Shown here: one piece after another, positions 7,833 to 13,498 of the stretch | Position numbering within the stretch: position 1 is the first letter of the stretch | Layout of the letters: each line of letters opens with the position of its first letter | NCBI GenBank assembly: GCA_964633825.1 | Contig: CAZWHE010000090.1 | Coordinates: forward strand, 1 to 16,272 | Reading direction: 5' to 3' | Length of the DNA: 16,272 nt | DNA from: CAZWHE01 sp964633825 | GTDB taxonomy: Bacteria > Planctomycetota > B15-G4 > CAYZWU01 | Translations under genes and position numbers: made by a program | The notes under the pieces: generated by a model | Databases searched by the model: none | The model's input: only the letters and a program-made list of their open reading frames with translations | What the model was told of the DNA's origin: nothing

Positions 7833-8220
7833 CACACACTCCTTCCTTTTTCCTGCGCGGTTGCCAGGATGGCCCATTATGCCTCGACAGTAAAGGACTC
7901 TATGCTTCCAAGCTAGAAAAACACCCCTCTCCAGGAGGGACCGTTCCATAGTGGCCGTCCGTGTATATCAGCAGGTAGAGCCCCTGAAGTATCGCCAACA
8001 GCCGCACTTGGTCGCGGCCCCGACAAAATGCGCCTCGATCATTAGTATGCATCTTCAACGCGCCTTGACCTCGGCGGCCCATGAAGCTTCAAACGTCTCC
8101 GTATTTACGGAACGGACCACCGAGTCCTTCAACGAAAGCAGAATTGACCAAACGCAATTGCGGAGGCATCATAGGAGAATCCCTATTTCAATCAACCCGG
8201 GCTCCGACAACGGAGGGCTC
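7833..8220. other. Divergent intergenic region (388 bp)
   Basis: This separates the minus-strand frame-disrupted gene from the plus-strand Gp157-like gene. An open frame covers it on the plus strand but its translation has no protein character and its ribosome binding sites are poor. It holds the strong ribosome binding site of the minus-strand gene at 7838-7845, a weak CCCTC/GAGGG hairpin near 7924-7940, and the promoter and palindrome listed separately at 8144-8172. I see no RNA gene. Confidence 0.4.
8144..8172 (+). promoter_or_regulatory. Putative promoter with operator-like palindrome for the Gp157-like gene
   Basis: TTGACC at 8144-8149 and CATCAT at 8167-8172 are 17 bp apart, a good -35 and a weak -10. 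The spacer contains the perfect 10-bp palindrome CGCAATTGCG at 8153-8162, where a repressor would block polymerase. It lies about 50 bp before the ATG at 8221. The call rests on motif match only. Confidence 0.3.
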
Positions 8221-8799
8221 ATGATCGATCAGCAGACCAAGGATGCACTGCGGGAAGTTCTCCTCGCCGACGAGAGGGTCTGGGCAGGAAAACTGGATGA
8301 TCTGCTCGAGTCGTTCCGCTGCAATCCGATGCAGGTTGTCCGAATCAGGCGGTTTCTGAAGGATCGGATCGGGGCCGCCGGATCTTCGCATATCGCACGC
8401 CTCGAAGCCATGTCCGAACACATCGGCGCAGCCATCGAGAGCATGGACCCTCAAGAGGCCCTTCTGAACCAGTTGGCGGAGCGCATTCTCGTCTTGAATG
8501 CAAAGCGGCAGGAGATCGATTCGGAACTTGCCGATGCCAAGCAACTCCTGGTCGCCCTGATCGGTGAGTCCAACGTCGTTCGTAGCGCAAGGTTTCAGGT
8601 CAAAACGACCCGCCCCGGATGGAGTCTCCGGATTCTCGAGAAGCAGAAAATTCCCGCGCAATGGCTGTCGCCCCAGCCCGACCGGCGTGCCATCTTGCAG
8701 CACTACAAGAGGACCGGTGAGATCATCCCCGGAGCATCCATCGCCCCGCGCCAGCCCTCGGTCTATCTGTCCGAGATCGAACCCGAGGTCGACGGTTGA
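8221..8799 (+). CDS. Siphovirus Gp157-like protein
   Basis: A 192-residue protein. Residues 60-120 are strongly helical and coiled-coil-like (LNQLAERILVLNAKRQEIDS, then a further helix). Residues 125-180 carry the pattern of the Siphovirus Gp157 family: basic FxVK strand, an IPxxW turn (KIPAQWLSP), a helix of DRRAILQHYKRTGE and the IIPGASI ending. Gp157 was named from streptococcal phage Sfi21, and its family entry notes increased phage resistance in bacteria expressing it; in phages it usually sits near recombination genes. The ATG at 8221 has GGAGG just upstream; longer in-frame starts lead into noncoding sequence. It is the only plus-strand gene of the central island and converges with the SNF2 gene, 28 bp apart. 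Likely phage-derived; its role here is unknown. Confidence 0.65.
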   Translation: MIDQQTKDALREVLLADERVWAGKLDDLLESFRCNPMQVVRIRRFLKDRIGAAGSSHIARLEAMSEHIGAAIESMDPQEALLNQLAERILVLNAKRQEIDSELADAKQLLVALIGESNVVRSARFQVKTTRPGWSLRILEKQKIPAQWLSPQPDRRAILQHYKRTGEIIPGASIAPRQPSVYLSEIEPEVDG

Positions 8800-8827
8800 T
8801 GCCGAAGATCTAAGCACGTTCCACCCC

Positions 8828-11497
8828 TCATTTCCTTGCTGACACGACGCGCGCGAACGAGTCGGCCAATGCGTCGAGGGCGGCGGAGTCTGGCAGGGTG
8901 AAGGTGAGCTTGACCCGCCCTTCGGGATCCGTGTCCGTGCACTCGGTGATGCTCTCCCGGAATGCCGACGCGAGCCGCCGTGATTGCTCGCTGGCCGCGG
9001 TCTTCGGCATCAGCTCGCTGAGGAAGGCGACGGCCGCGCTCAGGAGCTCCCCGCCAGCCGCGGCCACTCGTTCGCGGCGGGCGAGCTTCTCGGCCTCCTG
9101 CTCCGCCGCCGCCCTAGCGCTCACGTCGAGCGGCGCGGCGGGCGCGGCCCCGAGCAGGATCTCGAGGCGCCGCTTCAGCTCCTCGATGCCCGAGACCAGC
9201 TCGACCGTGTCCTTGTCCGACTCCGGATCGAGCGCGGCCAGCGCCAGCTCGTGCTTGGCCGAGAGGGTTGTCAGAAGCTTCTCCTCGATGGTCTCGTCCG
9301 TCACCAAAACAAAGACCTGTACGGGGCTCTTCTGCCCCATGCGGTGCGCGCGCGAGATCCTCTGCTCGAGAACGGCCGGATTCCAGGGGAGGTCCACGTT
9401 GATCACGGTGTTGGCGGCCTGGAGGTTGAGGCCCGTGGCTCCGGCATTCGTGGTGACGAAGAGCTTGCACTTCCCATTGTGCTGGAACTCCCGCACCAGT
9501 GCCTGACGCTTCTTCTGCGGCACGGACCCGTCGAGACGCACGTAGGCCATCCCGCGCTGCTCGAGCAGCGGCTCGATCAGCCCGAGCATCGTCGTCCATT
9601 CGGAGAAGAGAACGATCTTGCGCCCCTCCTCGCCCTGGAGCTGATCGAGGAGACCGTTCAGCTCCTCCAGCTTGCTCGAATAGCCCGGCGCCTGCTTGTC
9701 AACTAGAAAGGTGCTGTCCGCCGCCATGCGGCACATGAGGAGCGCCTTCCTGAGCCGCAGGAGATCCATCTCGTTGATGAAGCGCTTTCGCACGATGCTG
9801 CTCACGACCCTGAGGTGGGCGTTGTGGACGTCGAGCTGCTCCTCGGTGGGCGTAATCCGAACGATCTCGGTGGAGCGCGCCGGGAGCTCGAGCATGACCG
9901 ACTGGCGCGTGCGCCGCAGCAAGACCGGCGCCAGCCTTTTCCTGAGGTCGCGCATGTGGCGGTACCCGAGCACCTTGCCCTTCTCGTTGCAGACACGGTG
10001 TCGGTTGAAAAACCGAAACGCCGGCCCGAGCAGCCGGTCGTCCACAAACTCGACTACGGAAAAGAGATCGTCGAGGCGGTTCTCGAGCGGCGTGCCGGAC
10101 AGTACGAGGGAGAAGCGCGACCTGATCCCCTTCACCGTGCGGCTCGTCTTGGCTTCCCAGTTCTTGATGCGCTGCCCCTCGTCCAGGATGACCAGATCCC
10201 ACTCCACGCGCTCCACCGTGAGGATGTCGCGCAGGACCTGCTCGTAATTGCACACCGTGAAAAACGCGTCGCTGTCGTACTGGCGGCTGCGCTCTGCCGC
10301 CCCGCCGAGGATGAGCTGTGCAGAGCGATTGGAGAAGCGCTGGATCTCGCTGAGCCATTGTGCTTTCAGCGTCGCGGGGCAGATGATGAGCACCTTGCCG
10401 ATGCCGGCTTCACGCGCCAGCATTTCGGCCACGCCAATTCCCTGGATCGTCTTGCCGAGTCCCATGTCGTCCGCAAGCACCGCCCGGCCCGCGCCCACCG
10501 CGAAAGCGATCCCGTCGAGCTGGTACGGGAGCAGCTCGGCCTTGAGAAGCGAGCGCCGCAGCGGGTGGTTCCGCGGGTCCTTGCGTATCTCAGCCACAGT
10601 GCGGCCGATCCACTCGCGGAACAAGCGCTGCTCGATGTGCTCCTCGGCATCGGGATAGATCAGCACCTCTTGACCCAGGGCTTCGAGCTTGCGGATGCGC
10701 TTCATGAGGTCGCCGACGTCTTCGATAGGCCGGTCCCGCAGCGGCCGCACCACAGCCTCAACCGCCCGATCGAGGTTGTCGGGTAGAAGGAACCGCAGCT
10801 CCATCGTCTTGCCGTACCTGATGTGAATCGAGATGCCCTTGCGCTTGTATCGTTGACGGCGCTTGGAGGCGGCGAACCTGCGTTTTGCCTTGCCCTGCAC
10901 ATGGAGGACGTGTTTACACGTACCGAGCGTATTCTTGCGGAAATCCGGGCAAGAGCAATACGACTCGCCCGGCTCCCAGCCGCGCAACGCGACTCGGTAC
11001 GTCTTGCCCGAGTGGCTGCTCGTCGCCAAGTAGTCGGTCCAGAACCTCTCCGGCTCGACCGAACGGACCGTCATCTTCTCGCTGGAGGCGCGTTCCATAC
11101 GCTCGTCGAATGCCCGGCGCACCAGCTCCTCCTCGCTCAAACCCTCCAGGGGTACGGCCTCCGGCGGCGGAGCGGCTAGGCCGAGCGCCGTCTTCTCCTC
11201 GAGAATCAGCGAGAAAGCGGCGCCGGCGTGCTCGCAAGGGCCGTCGCAGCGACTGCATTGCCACGCGAGGCGGCCTCGCGCTTTCGGCGAGAGCATGATC
11301 GATACAGTTGCATCCAGACAGTCCATCGCGAAGCGCTCGTCATCGAGGTGTACGTTCCCACCAAGCGCGACATCGTACCTGCCGCCACGTAGGATCAGGC
11401 TTCTGCCGTTCTGTCCAAGCAACTTGCTCGCCTCCGCGAAGGTGAGGCGCGAGAGGCGGTCCTTGAGGGTCGGTTCGGTCGACGTTCTGGCGATCAC
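8828..11497 (-). CDS. SWIM zinc-finger SNF2-family helicase/translocase
   Basis: An 889-residue Swi2/Snf2 ATPase. A degenerate Cys/His cluster lies at C81, C84, C88 and H90. A canonical SWIM motif follows at C181, C183, C194 and H196 (CxCx10CxH), then a very basic stretch (203-222). The motor has Q325, Walker A DDMGLGKT (343-350), motif II DEGQ (439-442, where DEAH or DEGH is commoner), SGTPLENRLDDL (467-478), TTNAGATGLNLQAA (682-695) and QRISRAHRMGQ (712-722). The C-terminal 120 residues are Ala-rich, helical and unassigned. Such enzymes translocate on double-stranded DNA and remodel protein-DNA complexes; SWIM domains bind DNA or protein. The GTG start at 11497 has AAGGAG 9 nt upstream, overlapping the end of the SEC-C remnant. 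It is the most upstream minus-strand gene of the island. Family call is firm; target is unknown. Confidence 0.92.
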   Translation of the reverse strand: MIARTSTEPTLKDRLSRLTFAEASKLLGQNGRSLILRGGRYDVALGGNVHLDDERFAMDCLDATVSIMLSPKARGRLAWQCSRCDGPCEHAGAAFSLILEEKTALGLAAPPPEAVPLEGLSEEELVRRAFDERMERASSEKMTVRSVEPERFWTDYLATSSHSGKTYRVALRGWEPGESYCSCPDFRKNTLGTCKHVLHVQGKAKRRFAASKRRQRYKRKGISIHIRYGKTMELRFLLPDNLDRAVEAVVRPLRDRPIEDVGDLMKRIRKLEALGQEVLIYPDAEEHIEQRLFREWIGRTVAEIRKDPRNHPLRRSLLKAELLPYQLDGIAFAVGAGRAVLADDMGLGKTIQGIGVAEMLAREAGIGKVLIICPATLKAQWLSEIQRFSNRSAQLILGGAAERSRQYDSDAFFTVCNYEQVLRDILTVERVEWDLVILDEGQRIKNWEAKTSRTVKGIRSRFSLVLSGTPLENRLDDLFSVVEFVDDRLLGPAFRFFNRHRVCNEKGKVLGYRHMRDLRKRLAPVLLRRTRQSVMLELPARSTEIVRITPTEEQLDVHNAHLRVVSSIVRKRFINEMDLLRLRKALLMCRMAADSTFLVDKQAPGYSSKLEELNGLLDQLQGEEGRKIVLFSEWTTMLGLIEPLLEQRGMAYVRLDGSVPQKKRQALVREFQHNGKCKLFVTTNAGATGLNLQAANTVINVDLPWNPAVLEQRISRAHRMGQKSPVQVFVLVTDETIEEKLLTTLSAKHELALAALDPESDKDTVELVSGIEELKRRLEILLGAAPAAPLDVSARAAAEQEAEKLARRERVAAAGGELLSAAVAFLSELMPKTAASEQSRRLASAFRESITECTDTDPEGRVKLTFTLPDSAALDALADSFARVVSARK

Positions 11498-11503
11498 GGC
11501 GCG

Positions 11504-11600
11504 TCACTCCTTATATCCACAGCACTTCTTGAACTTCCTGCCGCTTCCCCGGCGCGTTCGTACGCTCCGGCTCCTTCCACCACTGCGTGCATTCTAGGTC
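11504..11600 (-). pseudogene. 3' remnant of a SEC-C motif gene, frameshifted
   Basis: The minus strand encodes GSGRKFKKCCGYKE before a TGA at 11504-11506. That is the second half of a SEC-C zinc motif (normally CPCGSGxxxKxCCG). In another frame, just before it, the sequence reads ERTNAPG, the usual lead-in to the CPC half. The CPC part is missing and the two pieces are out of frame, as expected after a small deletion. An in-frame TAA in the lead-in frame precedes this by about 45 bp, so only a stub remains. The stub ends inside the ribosome binding site region of the SNF2 gene, which suggests a formerly coupled upstream gene. Confidence 0.5.
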
Positions 11601-11864
11601 CGACGCAGTTTAACATGACTGCCTGCATAGATTCCATACTTGTGGCCCTTGGACTTGCGAGACCATGCAACACTTCAAGCAACACGCGAGGTGTCAGGTG
11701 CGAACCGAACAAGGGCCTGACTCTAGAATTCTGAAAGAAATTTCGAGCCCCCATAGAGGTCGGAAATTCTCGAAAACCGGTATGGGGGAATAGTGTGGGG
11801 AATAGGTTCAAAACGGAACAAAAAACAAGGGCTCAGGAATCGTCCCAAGCCCTTGTCTTTTATA
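11601..11864. other. Noncoding right end of the central island
   Basis: No convincing gene on either strand; the open frames have low-complexity, unconserved-looking translations. It contains an 8-bp perfect inverted repeat (CCCCCATA/TATGGGGG at 11748-11755 and 11781-11788), a 9-bp tandem direct repeat GGGGAATAG (11785-11793 and 11797-11805), and the terminator at 11820-11860. Such clustered small repeats beside an attachment site could be recombinase arm or excisionase sites; this is inference. Confidence 0.4.
11820..11860 (-). terminator. Bidirectional rho-independent terminator at the tRNA-Met fragment
   Basis: ACAAGGGCT (11825-11833) and AGCCCTTGT (11848-11856) form a perfect 9-bp stem around a 14-nt loop. 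On the minus strand it is followed by a run of T (complement of 11820-11825); on the plus strand by CTTTT. It begins 9 bp past the CCA end of the tRNA fragment, so in the pre-integration state it would end the tRNA transcript. Confidence 0.75.
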
Positions 11865-11910
11865 TGGTAGCGGGGGCAGGATTTGAACCTGCGACCTTCG
11901 GGTTATGAGG
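11865..11910 (-). repeat. tRNA-Met(CAT) 3' fragment, att-type direct repeat copy 2
   Basis: Same segment of tRNA-Met as at 2559-2604, from the anticodon loop through the T arm and acceptor strand to the encoded CCA. The one difference is the discriminator base (T here, A in the other copy). After the shared GG beyond the anticodon loop, flanking sequence differs completely. It marks the junction between the central island and a right-hand island. Confidence 0.85.
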
Positions 11911-12022
11911 ATCGAAAAGGACTCTCAATAGGAAAGGCACAGTTATCACTACAAAGAAATTGGAAAAAGGAATATCATTCCTACCAAAATCCAATGAAAT
12001 AGGTGTGAAAATATGGATCCTA

Positions 12023-12212
12023 GCCTCAAAGCGTCAAAAATTTCCGAGCAGAAATGTTCGAGAGTGCGACAGATGGAGCAAAAAACAGGATTTCTCTTCC
12101 GGAGCTTGGTTCTTGCCAAGTGAGGACAGGAAAATCCAGTTTTTTGTCTCCAGATGGCGTGCTCTCGGGCAGGCGCAGCGCTTTATGCCGGAAATTTTTA
12201 ACGCTTTGAGGC
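12023..12212. repeat. MITE-like 190-bp element with 24-bp terminal inverted repeats
   Basis: The ends at 12023-12046 and 12189-12212 are inverted copies of one another (23 of 24 bp; one C/T difference). The interior is also roughly palindromic: GAGAG...ATGGAG.CAAAAAAC.GGATTT on the left arm corresponds to the complement of the right arm around 12131-12166. The centre is a perfect small hairpin, CTTGG/CCAAG at 12105-12120. The whole unit would fold into one long imperfect hairpin, as MITEs do. It encodes nothing. I see no clear target-site duplication, and the ends do not fit an integron attC site. Confidence 0.65.
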
Positions 12213-12220
12213 CAACCTTC

Positions 12221-12225
12221 GGGAG
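12221..12225 (+). promoter_or_regulatory. Ribosome binding site deciding the methyltransferase start
   Basis: GGGAG at 12221-12225 sits 7 nt before an ATG at 12233 that is in frame with the methyltransferase, with only the TGA at 12404 intervening. The GTG at 12407, directly after that TGA, has no Shine-Dalgarno. This favours a start at 12233 and readthrough of the TGA. Confidence 0.55.
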
Positions 12226-12232
12226 ATGAACA

Positions 12233-13165
12233 ATGACGTTGCCTGGTCTAACATCGATTCTGACCACCGTGGCCTTCTGTCTTGCCGCTGCCGGGTGTGC
12301 CGGCGTCAGTACCGACCAAGACTTCCATGCCGACCATATCAAGGACATGGTGATGAACCGCTACGACGGTTTCGCGGAGGCCGGGGGTGAATGCGGCGAA
12401 AAATGAGTGGAACTCGTACGGGAGCCCGAGGCGGGCTCCGAGACCAGGCGGATCTTCTACACCCATGAGGAGATGTCCAGGATTCCCATGACTGCTCGCA
12501 TGCTGGCCAGGGGAGTAGGCAATCCCAATGGCTTCGCTGCGCTCGAACCGGGTGAGGTCGTGGTGGATCTGGGGTGCGGGGCCGGCCTTGATGTCATCAT
12601 AGCGGCCCACGAAGTCGGAACCGACGGCAGGGTCGTCGGAGTCGACCTGGCTGCCAACATGATCAAAAAGGCCCGGCAGGCCGTGACCGAGGCCGACTTG
12701 GAAGATTTCGACATCGATCTGTTGGTGGGTGATGTCGAGAATCTGGAACTGCCGGACGCGTTTGCAGACGTGGTCATTTCCAACGCCGTGGTGTGCATGG
12801 TACCTCACAAGAACAAGGCATTCGGCGAAGCTTTCCGCATCCTCAAACCGGGCGGCCGGCTCGCATTCGCTGACCTCGTTCTGTCCGAGGATACTGATCC
12901 CGAAGCACGTGAGCGGCTGAGGACCGCATGGCAGGGCGGCCTGGGCGGAGCCATTCCACAGGAAGACTACCTCGAGATCGTCCGGAGTGCCGGTTTCGAG
13001 AAGATCGAAGTAATCAGCAGCGATGTCCTCACCGCCGAAGAGATCGCCGGGATCGCCATCTGCCCGGGAAAAGATTTCGTCACCCCAGCAGACGAACGCG
13101 ACCTCGAGCGCATCGAGGGAAAGGTCATGAGCCTCAAGTTTCTGGCACGAAAACCGCTGTTTTGA
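12233..13165 (+). CDS. ArsM-like SAM-dependent methyltransferase, probable selenoprotein (UGA at 12404 as Sec58)
   Basis: Read through the TGA at 12404 this is a 310-residue Rossmann methyltransferase of the arsenite methyltransferase-like group. SAM motif I VVDLGCGAG is at 110-118, GVDLAANM at 136-143, the acidic LLVGDVENLEL at 163-173, SNAVVCMVPHKNKAF at 183-197 and ILKPGGRLAFADLVL at 203-217. Before the TGA, HIKDMVMNRYDGFAEAGGEC matches the N-terminal helix and Gly/Cys region normal for ArsM, so the family homology spans the stop; the context becomes CGEK-Sec. A GC-rich hairpin follows the TGA at SECIS distance. Residues 1-23 are hydrophobic and end in LAAAGC, a lipobox-like site, odd for a SAM enzyme. 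Two cysteines that bind arsenic in canonical ArsM appear replaced (SNA for SNC, GGLGG for a Cys), so the substrate may differ. The alternative is a nonsense mutation. Confidence 0.7.
12404..12442 (+). promoter_or_regulatory. Candidate bacterial SECIS: UGA plus hairpin
   Basis: The TGA at 12404-12406 is followed by GGAGCCCG (12421-12428), loop AGG and CGGGCTCC (12432-12439), a perfect 8-bp stem. Outside it CTC (12413-12415) can pair with GAG (12440-12442), with a 5-nt bulge on one side. The apical loop starts 22 nt after the TGA and has G at its second position, which fits general bacterial SECIS rules as I know them (a stem-loop with a loop G within about 16-37 nt). Confidence 0.55.
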
Positions 13166-13498
13166 CCCTCGCTCAAATATGAAACCTTTTCGCCTCCAAC
13201 GAGGCCGATTGCCGTACTCCGGCTCTGTTCTATTCCTACAACGACATTTGAATTGTCGGACCTTCCCGCCCCCAGAATCTCGGCTCGGTGCACATGGGGC
13301 ATGATATGGGGTACGGTCTTCAGTATGGTAAAAAACAAGGACTTACGTTGATCTTCATTCAATACTTACGCCTTGATATCTTCCGCAGATGAAGTTTATG
13401 ACGGCATTTTTTTGTAGTAAAGAATATTATTAACCTTGATAATCTATAGTATTATTATATTATATACCCTGACTTTCTATAGATTAAAGGATTTAATC
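13166..13498. other. Intergenic region with AT-rich promoter (333 bp)
   Basis: No gene seen; a minus-strand open frame here is a shadow running back into the methyltransferase. A small CGACA/TGTCG hairpin lies at about 13231-13247 (7-nt loop, no T run). From about 13380 base composition turns sharply AT-rich and holds the promoter and palindromes of the AAA gene. Confidence 0.4.
13436..13498 (+). promoter_or_regulatory. Promoter and nested palindromes before the second AAA gene
   Basis: TTGATA at 13436-13441 and TATTAT at 13458-13463 (16-bp spacing) make a good sigma-70-type promoter. TAATCTATAG (13440-13449) and CTATAGATTA (13477-13486) form a perfect 10-bp inverted repeat flanking the -10. 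GATTAAA (13482-13488) and TTTAATC (13492-13498) form a 7-bp hairpin with loop GGA next to the ATG at 13499, burying the AAAGGA ribosome binding site. Autoregulation at both levels is plausible. Confidence 0.5.

Larger units (their letters stand above)
11911..12232. other. AT-rich noncoding stretch holding a MITE-like hairpin
   Basis: Short open frames on both strands (for example 11960-12229 plus) do not look like proteins: they run across both arms of a long palindrome. The first 110 bp are AT-rich with nothing recognised. The rest is the 190-bp inverted-repeat element listed separately, followed directly by the ribosome binding site of the methyltransferase gene. Confidence 0.5.

Noticed and set aside
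7951..8220. N-terminal extension of the Gp157-like frame
   Set aside because: Noncoding-looking translation without a ribosome binding site; ATG at 8221 has GGAGG.
9815..10786. Long plus-strand frame of 323 residues
   Set aside because: Antisense shadow of the SNF2 motor; high-GC codon bias keeps it open.
12023..12212. Integron attC site
   Set aside because: Long hairpin, but the ends lack the RYYYAAC/GTTRRRY core sites and no integron integrase is visible.
11960..12229. 89-residue plus-strand frame, and the opposing frame 12034-12348
   Set aside because: Both cross the arms of the 190-bp palindrome and show no protein-like features.
12407..13165. Methyltransferase starting at the GTG at 12407
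   Set aside because: No ribosome binding site, the start directly follows TGA, and it would drop an N-terminal segment that matches the family; kept only as the alternative to selenocysteine readthrough.
12989..13362. Minus-strand frame overlapping the methyltransferase 3' end
   Set aside because: Shadow frame with no ribosome binding site or recognisable domain.
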